64,000 nt of DNA from UBA791 sp963602355 (GCA_963602355.1 CAVCIU010000001.1:34071-98070); one strand, 5' to 3'; counted from the first letter of the stretch, positions 47,994 to 57,393 are shown. Notes: generated by a model from the letters alone, not told the origin. Numbers and translations: made by a program.

Positions 47994-50582
47994 ATGATTA
48001 ATTTTGATAGACTTACTAATTATTCGCAAGAAATAATTTCTTCAGCCAGTGCTGAAATGAATTCACACAAGAATTCTCAAATAGAACCTGAACATATTTT
48101 ACTTGCTATGGTAAAAGATAAAGGTATCTCAAGAGATTACTTGAATGAATTAAAACTTATTAATGAAAACTTTGTCGGCGCTTTGTCAACAATGGTTGCA
48201 AATTTTCCAACCTTATCAAACATGACCAATGTGCAGAAATTATTTCTATCATCTGATACAGAAAAGTTATTAGATATTGCTGATGCAACTTGTACAGAAA
48301 TGAAAGATGATTTTATTTCTATAGAACACATTCTACTTGCAATGACAAAACTTGAAGGTTCAAACATACAAAGACTTTTAAGTAATCATAGAGTAAACAC
48401 ATCAGCCGTTTTAAACGCAATGAAAAAAATAAGAGGTAATAAAAAAGTGGATAACAAAAACGCAGAAGAAAACATGAAAGCTCTTGAAAAATATTCAACA
48501 GACTTAACAGAACGTGCTCGTAAAGGTAAATTAGACCCTGTAATTGGACGTGATGAAGAGGTTAGAAGAATAATCCAAGTTTTAAATAGACGTACTAAAA
48601 ATAACCCCGTTTTAATTGGTGAACCTGGTGTTGGTAAAACTGCCATCATTGAAGGTTTGGCTCAACGTATCGTTAGAGGCGATGTTCCAGAAAGCCTTAA
48701 AAACGTAAAATTAATCTCATTAGATTTAGGTGCATTGGTTGCTGGTGCTAAATTCAGAGGTGAATTTGAAGAAAGATTGAAAGCCGTATTGAAAGAAGTT
48801 GAAGATTCAAACGGTGAAATTGTAATGTTCATTGACGAATTACACACAGTTGTTGGTGCAGGCGCCACAGAAGGTTCTATGGACGCTGGTAACTTGTTAA
48901 AACCAATGTTAGCAAGAGGCGTTTTAAGAACAATCGGTGCTACAACAATTAACGAATACAGAAAATACATTGAAAAAGACCCTGCTTTAGAAAGAAGATT
49001 TCAACCTGTAATGGTTGATGAACCTTCTGTTGAAGATACAATCAGTATCTTGAGAGGTTTGAAAGAAAAATATGAAGTTCACCATGGAGTTCGTATTCTT
49101 GATAGTGCCTTAATTCAAGCCGCAAAACTTTCTGATAGATATATTACAGATAGATTTTTACCAGATAAAGCTATCGACTTAATTGATGAAGCTGCTTCTT
49201 CATTACGTATTGAAATTGATTCTATGCCAGAAGAAATCGATATTATGGCAAGACAAAAAGTTCAATTAGAAATTGAAAGAGAAGCTTTGAAGAAGGAAGA
49301 ATCAAACCCTGATTGCGAAAGAAAAATCCTTGAAATTTCTCAAGAAATTTCTGATTTGGAAGCAAAAATTGCAGTCTTGAAAGAACAATGGAACAAAGAA
49401 AAAGCTACAATTCAAGGTGAAGCTTCTATCAAGGAAGAAATTGAAAAAGTAAAAATCGAAATTGAAAAAGCTGAAAGAAACACTGATTTGCAAAAAGCTG
49501 CCGAATTAAAATACGGCAAATTAATGGACTTGCAAAAGAAACTTGAAGAAGTTCAAGGTGCTGACAAAAAAGATAATAAATTATTAAAAGAAGAAATTGA
49601 CGGAGACGATATTGCAGAAGTTGTAAGCAAATGGACAGGTGTTCCTGTTTCTAAATTGGTTGAAAGCGAAATGCAAAAATTAATCTCAATGGAAGATGTT
49701 TTACATAAACGTTTGATTGGTCAAGACGAAGCTGTAAACACTGTTTCTGATGCAATCCGTCGTGCTCGTTCTGGTTTGAAAGATCCAAAACGTCCAATTG
49801 GTACATTTATTTTCTTAGGTCCAACTGGTGTTGGTAAAACAGAACTTGCAAAATCTTTGGCAGAATTTATGTTCAACGACGAAGATGCAATCGTAAGAAT
49901 TGATATGTCTGAATACATGGAAAAACATAACGTTGCAAGATTGGTCGGAGCTCCTCCGGGATATGTTGGTTATGATGAAGGCGGTCAACTTACAGAAGCA
50001 GTAAGAAGAAAACCTTATTCTGTTGTACTTTTTGATGAAATTGAAAAAGCACACCCAGATGTATTCAATATCATGTTACAAATCTTTGATGATGGTCGTT
50101 TGACTGATTCTAAAGGTAGAACAGTTGATTTCAAAAATACACTTATAATTATGACAAGTAATATTGGTAGCGATGTTATCTTGGAAGATTCTATAAGTGG
50201 TAATTTCAGCGACACTAAAGAAAAAGTCATGAATATCATGAAAGATAGATTCAAACCTGAATTCTTAAACCGTGTTGATGAAACAATCTTCTTCAAAGGT
50301 TTAACATTGGAAAACTTGAAACAAATCGTGGATATTCAAATGGAATCTTTAGGAAAACGTTTAGGAGAACAAGAAATCAATCTTGAAGTTACACCTGATG
50401 CTAAAGAATTACTTGCAACACAAGGTTATAATCCAATCTACGGTGCAAGACCATTGAAACGTACAATTAGACAAATGGTTGAAAACCCATTGGCTAAATT
50501 AATCTTGGCTCAAAAATTCATCAAAGGTGATACTTTGGTTATTGATGCTAAAGACGACACAATTCAATTTAGCAGAAAATAG
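47994..50582 (+). CDS. clpB: Chaperone ClpB (AAA+ disaggregase)
   Basis: A hexameric disaggregase that works with DnaK. The 862-residue protein has the N-terminal Clp repeat domain (about 1-145) and the first AAA+ module with Walker A GEPGVGKT (209-216). The coiled-coil M domain (about 410-530, LEIEREALKKEESN and KAELKYGKL-like repeats) marks ClpB rather than ClpA or ClpC. The second AAA+ module has Walker A GPTGVGKT (609-616) and GYDEGGQLTEAVRRKPYSV. An AGGAG site precedes the ATG. No CIRCE or HrcA site was seen upstream. Confidence 0.96.
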   Translation: MINFDRLTNYSQEIISSASAEMNSHKNSQIEPEHILLAMVKDKGISRDYLNELKLINENFVGALSTMVANFPTLSNMTNVQKLFLSSDTEKLLDIADATCTEMKDDFISIEHILLAMTKLEGSNIQRLLSNHRVNTSAVLNAMKKIRGNKKVDNKNAEENMKALEKYSTDLTERARKGKLDPVIGRDEEVRRIIQVLNRRTKNNPVLIGEPGVGKTAIIEGLAQRIVRGDVPESLKNVKLISLDLGALVAGAKFRGEFEERLKAVLKEVEDSNGEIVMFIDELHTVVGAGATEGSMDAGNLLKPMLARGVLRTIGATTINEYRKYIEKDPALERRFQPVMVDEPSVEDTISILRGLKEKYEVHHGVRILDSALIQAAKLSDRYITDRFLPDKAIDLIDEAASSLRIEIDSMPEEIDIMARQKVQLEIEREALKKEESNPDCERKILEISQEISDLEAKIAVLKEQWNKEKATIQGEASIKEEIEKVKIEIEKAERNTDLQKAAELKYGKLMDLQKKLEEVQGADKKDNKLLKEEIDGDDIAEVVSKWTGVPVSKLVESEMQKLISMEDVLHKRLIGQDEAVNTVSDAIRRARSGLKDPKRPIGTFIFLGPTGVGKTELAKSLAEFMFNDEDAIVRIDMSEYMEKHNVARLVGAPPGYVGYDEGGQLTEAVRRKPYSVVLFDEIEKAHPDVFNIMLQIFDDGRLTDSKGRTVDFKNTLIIMTSNIGSDVILEDSISGNFSDTKEKVMNIMKDRFKPEFLNRVDETIFFKGLTLENLKQIVDIQMESLGKRLGEQEINLEVTPDAKELLATQGYNPIYGARPLKRTIRQMVENPLAKLILAQKFIKGDTLVIDAKDDTIQFSRK

Positions 50583-50608
50583 TGAATAACTTGCAATTGC
50601 TAATTTGT

Positions 50609-50812
50609 CATTCCGGACTCCGATCCGGAATCTGAGCAACGTTTACATTGTCTATTCCAAAACCTCAGATGCTGAATCACACTACGTTTCCTTTTATCCG
50701 TAAGGCATTAAATCGGATAATATGCCTAACGGCTAAAAGTCAACTACAGAGACAGGCTCACAAGTTTCGTTGTTGCTCAACTGTTCGCTTTGTCAAGTTC
50801 AGCATGACACCT
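50609..50812. repeat. Family A palindromic repeat, expanded copy
   Basis: It starts TGTCATTCCGGA, with hairpin arms ATTCCGGA/TCCGGAAT, then CTGAG, and ends AAGTTCAGCATGACA. The copy at 297-384 has arms ATTCCGTG/CACGGAAT, so the stem is kept while both arms changed. Between the TGCTGAA and TTCAGCA arms this copy carries about 125 extra bases, where the other copy has only five. The 280-bp gap between clpB and the XRE gene holds this repeat and the XRE terminator, and no gene. Confidence 0.65.
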
Positions 50813-50833
50813 AGTAAATTTTAAATAAAAGAG

Positions 50834-50854
50834 GGCGAAGCCGTTGGCTTCGCC
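50834..50854 (-). terminator. Terminator of the XRE gene
   Basis: GGCGAAGCC (50834-50842) and GGCTTCGCC (50846-50854) form a perfect 9-bp GC-rich stem with a three-base loop. On the minus strand it is followed by CTCTTTTATTT, just after the stop at 50863. Confidence 0.8.
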
Positions 50855-50862
50855 TATTCTAT

Positions 50863-51198
50863 TTATTCTTTATAAGTTAATTTGGTAGATATGTTAATTA
50901 ATTCAGAACAAATTTTTAAAGTTATCTCATCAAATTCATAAATTTTCTTTATTAAGTCGTTTCTTAATTTGTTTTCATTTTTTGCTATATTAACACCAAA
51001 ATCTTCAACTGATAGGTTTAAAACTTCTAATATTTTAAAGAAATTATTAATTTGAGGGAATTGTTTACCATTTTCAATATTGCCCAAATTTTTATCAGAC
51101 ATATCAATTTTTTCTGCTAATTCCGATTGTCGCATTTTTAAACTTTTACGAGCATTTTTGATAATTTCTCCAATAAATTTTTTATCATCATACATCAT
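50863..51198 (-). CDS. XRE-family HTH regulator
   Basis: A 111-residue protein with an N-terminal Cro/C1 helix-turn-helix (MRQSELAEKIDMSDKNLGNIENGKQFPQ) and a helical C-terminal half of unknown function. It is divergent from the glycosyltransferase gene at 51388. The 189-bp gap carries an inverted repeat AAAATAC (51219-51225) / GTATTTT (51238-51244) right before this gene, a likely operator. A larger palindrome is at 51267-51341. It probably represses itself and the glycosyltransferase. Confidence 0.85.
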   Translation of the reverse strand: MMYDDKKFIGEIIKNARKSLKMRQSELAEKIDMSDKNLGNIENGKQFPQINNFFKILEVLNLSVEDFGVNIAKNENKLRNDLIKKIYEFDEITLKICSELINISTKLTYKE

Positions 51199-51218
51199 AA
51201 TATACCTACCTTTTTATC

Positions 51219-51341
51219 AAAATACCTTATATATGACGTATTTTTAACCACACATAATTCCGGTTATTATAAAAAGTACCGCATGCTTTACATTTAGATA
51301 ATTTTGTTTTATCATGCAGAAACATATATTACTTTTTATAA
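51219..51341. promoter_or_regulatory. Operator-like inverted repeats in the XRE/glycosyltransferase gap
   Basis: Two palindromes are seen. AAAATAC-N12-GTATTTT lies at 51219-51244. A long imperfect one has outer arms TTATAAAAAGTA (51267-51278) and TACTTTTTATAA (51330-51341) and inner arms GCATG/CATGC (51281-51285 and 51313-51317). The second could be a hairpin or a pair of operator half-sites. Confidence 0.5.
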
Positions 51342-51387
51342 AAATACGAAGTTTATTTGACCTTATTTTTAGGAAATAAAATTTACA

Positions 51388-52251
51388 ATGAAGAAAGTAT
51401 CAATTATAATACCTTGCTATAACAAAGAAAAATATGTCAAAGAAGCTATTGAATCTGCGCTAAATCAAACCTACAAGAATATTGAAATTGTTTGTATTGA
51501 TGATGCGTCTACAGATAATAGTAGAGTTGTTTTAAAAGAGATTACCGAAAAATATAATAACATTGTTTTAATAGAAGAAGATAAAAATATTGGTGTTTGT
51601 AGGGCAAGAAACAAAGCAATTGAAATATCAAGTGGTGAATATATTTTACCACTTGATGCAGATGACACAATTGAACCAACTTACGTAGAAAAAGCGATAG
51701 ATATTTTTAACAAAAATCCAAATGTAGACATTATATATTCACGAGTTAGACATTTAATTACTAAAAAAGAAATGTTTAAACCTAATGATACAAATAATCT
51801 TTTACTAGATAATTATATAACTTGTTCTTCAGTTTTTAAAAAATCAGATTTTCAAAAGGTTGGAGGTTATGATATAGCCTTTAGTGAAATTGGTTGTGAA
51901 GATTGGGATTTATATCTAAATTTTCTTAAAAATGGTTTAAAGTTTTATCAAATAGATGAAATATTATTTAATTATAGACAAACTATAGGTGAGAATAGAA
52001 CAAGTACTCAATTTAACAATTGTGAAGAGTATTGTTCCCAAATTTTATTTAAGTACAAAGATTTGTATAAAAAGAATGGTTTATTTGCAAAAATATTTGA
52101 ATCTTTAAACTTAAGAAAAGATAGCAAAATGGCAGAAAAGAAACACCTAAAATATAGAAAACTATTCAATATGCTTTTATCAATAACAATTGTGGAAACA
52201 GTTATCATTATTGCCTATTTTGTATATAAAGTTTTTGGCTTAGTCTTATAA
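51388..52251 (+). CDS. Family 2 glycosyltransferase, membrane-associated
   Basis: A 287-residue GT-A glycosyltransferase. The start VSIIIPCYNKEKYVKEAIESAL, the nucleotide-sugar site IDDASTD, the metal-binding DADD motif (LPLDADDTIEP) and the acceptor-side GCEDWDLYL are all present. One membrane helix lies at the very C-terminus (about 264-284), so the enzyme sits on the inner face of the membrane. Such enzymes build surface polysaccharides. It stands alone behind a divergent XRE regulator and is more AT-rich than its neighbours, which hints at horizontal acquisition. The sugar is unknown. Confidence 0.88.
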   Translation: MKKVSIIIPCYNKEKYVKEAIESALNQTYKNIEIVCIDDASTDNSRVVLKEITEKYNNIVLIEEDKNIGVCRARNKAIEISSGEYILPLDADDTIEPTYVEKAIDIFNKNPNVDIIYSRVRHLITKKEMFKPNDTNNLLLDNYITCSSVFKKSDFQKVGGYDIAFSEIGCEDWDLYLNFLKNGLKFYQIDEILFNYRQTIGENRTSTQFNNCEEYCSQILFKYKDLYKKNGLFAKIFESLNLRKDSKMAEKKHLKYRKLFNMLLSITIVETVIIIAYFVYKVFGLVL

Positions 52252-52323
52252 TGCTAAAATTTCGGTAATACAAACAATAATATAAAAGAAAATTATTTAA
52301 AAGACCCTCTTCACCATTCACTT

Positions 52324-53187
52324 TTATTTAATTATTTTCAAACACATATCTTCTAGAACATTTTGGACATTCATTCCAAGTTTAACTTCTTTTTTAGCTG
52401 TTTCAACCTGTTTTAAATCATTTATCAATCTATTTGTTATATTTTTATCTTCTGTATTATTTTTCATTAGACAAAGCATGTAATGTTGAATACTTTCTAA
52501 AACCTCAATTGGTTCATGCTCTTTTGTAAGTTGGAACAAGTCGTTTGCAATATTAAAAACTTCTCCTCTTTCAAATTCAAAATAATCAGCAAAAACATCT
52601 TCAATCAAAGAATAATCATATCCTTCAACCTCAAAAGATGGAACGAAAAACGCCATACATCTTGATTGAATAGTTTGAAGTACATCATTTTTATCTCTTG
52701 TTAAGAAGATAAACGTCGTATTTTTAGGCGGTTCTTCAATTGTTTTAAGAAGAGCATTTGCAGTTTCTTCTTGAAAATTCATTTGATTTAAACCCAAGAT
52801 TTCGTCATTATTTCCTTTGTCGCAGAAAATAAAGACTCTATGATAATCACTAGAATTTGTAAGAGAATTTTTAATCATTTGAGCTTGTTTTAAAGATATA
52901 ACTGTCTTTGAAGTATCATCTTCGGGTTTATAATCAACCTTTGAAACAGTAATGACAGCAGGGTGTTCGTGTGAATCTATCCAACGACAATTTTGGCAAT
53001 TACAATTTTCGTCAAAATCTTTTTCACAATTTAGCATTTTTGAAACGTATAAAGCCATTTTGTATTGAGACTCTAAATCGCTTCCATAAAACAAAAGAGA
53101 TTGAAACACTGAATAATTATCAGTATTTTTAGCTTCATTAAAATATTTTGTTAAAAACTCGTACTTATCCGATAATTGCATATTCAA
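52324..53187 (-). CDS. holB: DNA polymerase III subunit delta-prime (clamp loader)
   Basis: Part of the clamp loader that places the sliding clamp on DNA. The 287-residue protein has a degenerate Walker A (LLFYGSDLESQYK), as usual for delta-prime. It also has a zinc-type cluster CNCQNCRW, the sensor region FQEETANALLKTIEEPPKNTTFIFLTRD and the arginine-finger motif QSRC. The start overlaps the end of holA by 23 bp, so delta and delta-prime are made from one message, which is uncommon. Confidence 0.85.
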   Translation of the reverse strand: MNMQLSDKYEFLTKYFNEAKNTDNYSVFQSLLFYGSDLESQYKMALYVSKMLNCEKDFDENCNCQNCRWIDSHEHPAVITVSKVDYKPEDDTSKTVISLKQAQMIKNSLTNSSDYHRVFIFCDKGNNDEILGLNQMNFQEETANALLKTIEEPPKNTTFIFLTRDKNDVLQTIQSRCMAFFVPSFEVEGYDYSLIEDVFADYFEFERGEVFNIANDLFQLTKEHEPIEVLESIQHYMLCLMKNNTEDKNITNRLINDLKQVETAKKEVKLGMNVQNVLEDMCLKIIK

Positions 53188-54121
53188 TTACCTCTTTTGT
53201 ATCAAGCGCTTGTCCTGATTTAATCTTGTATTCTGCATCAATTAGATTTTGTTTCAATTTTATCAAATCACGTAGCGAATGATTTTTCATTTTTTGCATA
53301 TTTTTTTGAATAACAAATTCGTGCATACCAGTAAGTCTAGAAATTTCAAACATAGACATTTTCTTTTCATTTAATTTTATCAAAATCCATTTTCTAAGCA
53401 TAGTTTGTAATGCAGACATGATTTCTAGTTCATGTTTTTTCTGCAATAATTTTCTAAACTCTAAAAGAGCTAAATCAGTTTTGTTTGTCATTAAATAATC
53501 TGTAAAATTAAACAAATCCTCATTTGTAATACAGTTAACTTTTACATCATTTTTAGTAACAGTTTTTTCTGGATAAACTGCTAATTTAAGTTTATCTAAC
53601 TCATTTACAAATTCTCTCAAATTATTTCCGATTTGTTCAATTAGAGTCAAACTTGCATCTTGTTCAACTTTTATGCCAATTTTTCTTGCGTATTTGTTTA
53701 TCCAACTTGTGATTTCATCAACTTTATAAGTTGGAATTGTTTTAAACTCTTGAGCATTTTGCTTTGACAAAAGTTTAAAAAGTTTTCTACGTGAATCAAG
53801 TTTTTTACCTTCATTTCTAGGTAAAATTGCAGTAAAAACAATATCTACATCTTCTGATACAAGCGATAAAGCCTCTTCTATTTGTTTGTTTTGAGAATCT
53901 TCAAAAGATTTTGAAAAATAATCAAGACAGTTAATCACAATAAGCATTTTGCCAAACATCATTGGTGTAGTACGAAGAATTGAAATCAAATCAGTAAACG
54001 AAGGATTGTCATAATTTTTAAAATTCATCGCACTAAAATTCTTATCAAGCAATTTCTTTTTTTCATTTATTGCTTGCTCAATACTGTACTCTTCATCGCC
54101 GTAAAAGAAATATATGCTCAT
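53165..54121 (-). CDS. holA: DNA polymerase III subunit delta (clamp loader)
   Basis: Opens the beta clamp during loading. The 318-residue protein begins IYFFYGDEEYSIEQAI and has the family's GNNLRELxNELDKL-type segment (EQIGNNLREFVNELDKLKLAVYP). The helical C-terminus has LQTMLRKWILIKLNEKKMSMFEISRLTGMHEFVIQK. It sits between the ROK kinase gene and holB on the same strand with minimal gaps. Identity is supported both by motifs and by adjacency to holB. Confidence 0.85.
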   Translation of the reverse strand: MSIYFFYGDEEYSIEQAINEKKKLLDKNFSAMNFKNYDNPSFTDLISILRTTPMMFGKMLIVINCLDYFSKSFEDSQNKQIEEALSLVSEDVDIVFTAILPRNEGKKLDSRRKLFKLLSKQNAQEFKTIPTYKVDEITSWINKYARKIGIKVEQDASLTLIEQIGNNLREFVNELDKLKLAVYPEKTVTKNDVKVNCITNEDLFNFTDYLMTNKTDLALLEFRKLLQKKHELEIMSALQTMLRKWILIKLNEKKMSMFEISRLTGMHEFVIQKNMQKMKNHSLRDLIKLKQNLIDAEYKIKSGQALDTKEVIEYAIIG

Positions 54122-54124
54122 TAA

Positions 54125-55078
54125 TTAGTTGTCCATTAATAAAGCAGCACCCATAACACCCGCTGTATTACCTAATTCAGCAGGTACGATTTGAACTGCT
54201 TCTCTTGCAATTCTCATTGCACGTTTATTAACAGTTTCTCTGATTGGGTCGAATAATAAATCACCAGCAGCAGCAATACCGCCACCAATAATAATTTTAT
54301 CTGGATTTAAAATGTTGATAATATTTGTTAAGCCTAATCCTAAATATTCACCAATTTTTTTGAAAATTTGGATAGCAACAGCATCACCTTGTTCAGCAGC
54401 TTTGAATACGATATATGGAGTGATAGCTTCACCTTTAGCCATTTCTCTGTACATTGTAGCTTTGCCACCTCTAATATAATCTTCTGCCATTGCAACGATG
54501 CTTGGACCTGAAGCATAAGCTTCAAAACAACCATAATCACCGCAACCACATAATGGAGCACCGTTTGAGTCAGATAATTTAATATGACCAATTTCACCAG
54601 CTGCGTTGCTTGCGCCTCTGTATAATTTGCCGTTTAAAACTAAGCCTGAACCAATACCAGTACCAACTGTTACGCAAACTAAGTTTTGTGCACCTTTACC
54701 AGCACCATATTTCATTTCACCTAATGTTGCACATCTTACGTCATTATCAACGAAAGCTGGAATATTGAATTCTTCTTTAATAATTTTTGCAAGTTCTACA
54801 CCATTCCAACCTGGGATATTTGTAGAAACTTTTACTGTACCTGTTTTATAATCGATTTGTCCTGGAAAACCAAAACCGATTGTTTCGATTGTTTTAGAAG
54901 TTGATTCTGTTTCTGTCATCAAAACTTTGATTTCTTCTTTAATGTTGGCTACTGTGTATTCATAACCCTTTTCAGCTTCTGTTGGAAAAGTTTTTGAGTA
55001 TAAAATTTTTCCTTCGTTTGTAATTAAAGCTATTTTAATGTTTGTACCACCGATATCTACACCAACTCTATTTTTCAT
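54125..55078 (-). CDS. glk: ROK-family glucokinase
   Basis: Phosphorylates glucose (or a related hexose) with ATP. The 317-residue ROK protein has the ATP loop VGVDIGGTNIKIALI, the sugar-binding GFGFPGQID and FVDNDVRCATLGEMKYGAGKG, the catalytic aspartate in that segment, GTGIGSGLVLNGKLYRGASNAAGEIGH, and the ROK zinc site CGCGDYGCFEAYASG. An AGAGG site precedes the ATG. It is followed by holA after 3 bp, so it leads a three-gene unit. Sugar preference cannot be proved by sequence, but glucose is usual for this length and motif set. Confidence 0.88.
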   Translation of the reverse strand: MKNRVGVDIGGTNIKIALITNEGKILYSKTFPTEAEKGYEYTVANIKEEIKVLMTETESTSKTIETIGFGFPGQIDYKTGTVKVSTNIPGWNGVELAKIIKEEFNIPAFVDNDVRCATLGEMKYGAGKGAQNLVCVTVGTGIGSGLVLNGKLYRGASNAAGEIGHIKLSDSNGAPLCGCGDYGCFEAYASGPSIVAMAEDYIRGGKATMYREMAKGEAITPYIVFKAAEQGDAVAIQIFKKIGEYLGLGLTNIINILNPDKIIIGGGIAAAGDLLFDPIRETVNKRAMRIAREAVQIVPAELGNTAGVMGAALLMDN

Positions 55079-55160
55079 TTTTTAAACCTCTTTTTGTATT
55101 TCTTCCGATATTTATATAATAAGCTAAACTAAAAATTTATTAAATGATAATTAAGTAATT

Positions 55161-56090
55161 TTAATCAAAATGTTTAAATGTTTTTTCATCAATATCTTTT
55201 TCAGTAAAAGTTTTTACACCTTCGTCAAAATTAACTTTTACAAAAACATCATCTTGTTTTTTAGTCATAGTGCCAATTTCTGTGTATAAATTTTTATCCA
55301 AAGTTTTTAAAAACTCTTCTGGAACGCATGCGATAAGTTTGTAATCCTCTGCACCAAAGAAAACTTTGCTTTTGTAATCATCAAAATCTTTTATTTCTTC
55401 ATCAATTGGAATAGCATTAAAATCAACTTCTGCAGTTAAATTACTCAATTTAGAAATTTTGTACAAAGCGTCCATTAAACCGTCTGACGAATCCATCATT
55501 GCATAATTATCTTTTATGTTAAGAGCAATTTCTTTTGATAAAACATCATCGACTTTTGGCATTAAATGCGCATCAATTAAGATTTGTGGAGATTTTAAAC
55601 CTTTTTGTAAAAGTTCAAAACCAGCACCGCTCGAACCATGAACACCATTTGTTATTATTTTATAACCTTCTTTTGCATTGCTTCGAGAAGATATTTTTCT
55701 ATTTCTAGCATCACCGATTGCACAAATTGAAATAAACAACTTATTTCCACCTGTAACATCACCGCCAACTATTTCAACATCTGGGGTTACAGATTTTGCA
55801 CCTTCATAAAATTCTTTGATAAAATTTTCATCAATATAACTTGGCAAAGACAAAGAACAAGTTAAATATTTTGCTTTCGCACCAGATGCGTAAACATCTG
55901 AAAGATTTACCGCAACTGACTTATAACCCAATTGAAAAGCATTTGTATATTTTAGTGAGAAATGTACATCTTCAACTAAACTATCTTGTGTTACAACAAT
56001 GCCTAAATCTTCTAAATATGCACAATCGTCATTGATATATTTAGAATTTAGGGTATTTTTTATAATTTCAATTAGCTTATTTTCTTGCAT
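55161..56090 (-). CDS. thiL: Thiamine-monophosphate kinase
   Basis: Makes thiamine diphosphate from the monophosphate, the last step of cofactor synthesis. The 309-residue protein has the PurM-like fold with the metal/ATP motif DDCAYLED, VTQDSLVEDVHF, SVAVNLSDVYASGAKAKYL, the GGDVTGG loop, AMMDSSDGLMDAL and FGAEDYKL. TAAACT at 56097-56102 on the minus strand ends 6 nt before the ATG, and no Shine-Dalgarno is visible, another possible leaderless start. No other thiamine gene is near. Confidence 0.9.
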   Translation of the reverse strand: MQENKLIEIIKNTLNSKYINDDCAYLEDLGIVVTQDSLVEDVHFSLKYTNAFQLGYKSVAVNLSDVYASGAKAKYLTCSLSLPSYIDENFIKEFYEGAKSVTPDVEIVGGDVTGGNKLFISICAIGDARNRKISSRSNAKEGYKIITNGVHGSSGAGFELLQKGLKSPQILIDAHLMPKVDDVLSKEIALNIKDNYAMMDSSDGLMDALYKISKLSNLTAEVDFNAIPIDEEIKDFDDYKSKVFFGAEDYKLIACVPEEFLKTLDKNLYTEIGTMTKKQDDVFVKVNFDEGVKTFTEKDIDEKTFKHFD

Positions 56091-56186
56091 AAGTTTAGTT
56101 TAGCACAAAAGACTAATTAAAAACTTGCAAATATTAAACTTACTGGGGATTATTAAAAAGAATTTAGTACAAATAATATATGTACT

Positions 56187-56339
56187 ATGAAATTTTTATC
56201 TTTATTAAAAAGTATCTCAAAAGATATTAAATACTATGATCAAAATTTTAAAGTGCCATATTCAAAAAATAATATGACAAATCCTTTCATGCAAAGAAAG
56301 ACTTGCACAACAATGGTTTGGATTGATAAAACTAAATAA
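56187..56339 (+). CDS. Possible 50-residue small protein
   Basis: The 240-bp gap between thiL and the ABC gene holds a plus-strand reading frame: MKFLSLLKSISKDIKYYD, then QNFKVPYSKNNMTNPF and MQRKTCTTMVWIDKTK. It has no Shine-Dalgarno, but TAATAT at 56174-56179 ends 7 nt before the ATG, the leaderless geometry seen at other genes here. The N-terminus is amphipathic and basic. Its stop overlaps the end of the convergent ABC gene by 8 bp. I recognise no family; it may be chance. Confidence 0.35.
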   Translation: MKFLSLLKSISKDIKYYDQNFKVPYSKNNMTNPFMQRKTCTTMVWIDKTK

Positions 56340-57393
56340 TTCTTTCACCTGTTTTTTCGTTAAAGAAAAACATTTTTTTGCTATCAATATTCAAGATTAA
56401 ATTTTCATCTAAATCATATTTTGCTGGTAATTTAGCACAACATTTGCTATCACCAATATTAAAGTAAGCAATTTTTTCACTACCTAAAAGTTCTGTCATA
56501 TCAACTTTTACGCATAATTTAATATTGCCGTCAGAATTTATCATATCTTCTGGTCTGATACCTAAAACAACTTTTTTATTATTTGCCAAAATCTCCATAA
56601 CTTCTTTTGGTAATTCCAATTTCATATCACCAAATACAAGTGTATTGTTTAAAATTGGACAAGTTATAAAGTTAATTTGTGGTGAACCGATAAACCCTGC
56701 TACAAACATGTTTGAAGGGTTGTTATAAATATTTTCTGGTGTATCAACTTGTTGTATAACACCTTTGTCTAAAACAACGATTCTATCACCCATAGTCAAA
56801 GCTTCTGTTTGATCGTGAGTTACGTAAATAAAAGTCGTTTGTAATTTTTCGTGCAATTTCTTGATTTCAGCTCTCATCTGAACTCTTAATTTTGCATCTA
56901 AATTCGATAAAGGTTCGTCCATTAAAAATACTTTTGGGTTACGAACAATTGCTCTACCTAAAGCTACACGTTGTCTTTGACCACCAGACAATTGTTTTGG
57001 ACGTCTATCTAATAATTCTTCTAAATCTAAGATTTTTGCAGCTTCACGAACTTTTTTATCAATTTCTGCTTTTTTAAATTTACGCATTTTTAACCCAAAT
57101 GCAATGTTTTCGTAAACAGTCATGTGTGGATATAGGGCATAACTTTGGAATACAAAAGCAATATCTCTATCTTTTGGGTGAACATTGTTTACTTTTTTAT
57201 CGCCAATGTAAAGTTCGCCACCAGAAATTTCTTCTAAACCAGCAATCATTCTCAAGATTGTTGATTTACCACAACCAGAAGCTCCAACAAGTACTAAAAA
57301 TTCTTTATCTTCAATTTCTAGGTTTACACCATTGATGATAACTTTCTTGTTGTCATAAGATTTTTTTATATCTTTTAAAACTACTTTACTCAT
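56332..57393 (-). CDS. ugpC: Sugar ABC transporter ATP-binding protein (UgpC/MsmX/MalK type)
   Basis: The ATPase of a carbohydrate importer. The 353-residue protein has Walker A GASGCGKST, the Q-loop VFQSYALYPHMTVYENIAFGL, signature LSGGQRQRVALGRA, Walker B VFLMDEPLSNLDAKLR and the switch HDQTEAL. A C-terminal TOBE/OB regulatory region follows (FVAGFIGSPQINF to the end). No permease or binding protein is nearby, so it may be a shared ATPase serving several importers, as MsmX does. Its start overlaps the end of the degenerate kinase gene upstream by 8 bp. Confidence 0.88.
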   Translation of the reverse strand: MSKVVLKDIKKSYDNKKVIINGVNLEIEDKEFLVLVGASGCGKSTILRMIAGLEEISGGELYIGDKKVNNVHPKDRDIAFVFQSYALYPHMTVYENIAFGLKMRKFKKAEIDKKVREAAKILDLEELLDRRPKQLSGGQRQRVALGRAIVRNPKVFLMDEPLSNLDAKLRVQMRAEIKKLHEKLQTTFIYVTHDQTEALTMGDRIVVLDKGVIQQVDTPENIYNNPSNMFVAGFIGSPQINFITCPILNNTLVFGDMKLELPKEVMEILANNKKVVLGIRPEDMINSDGNIKLCVKVDMTELLGSEKIAYFNIGDSKCCAKLPAKYDLDENLILNIDSKKMFFFNEKTGERII

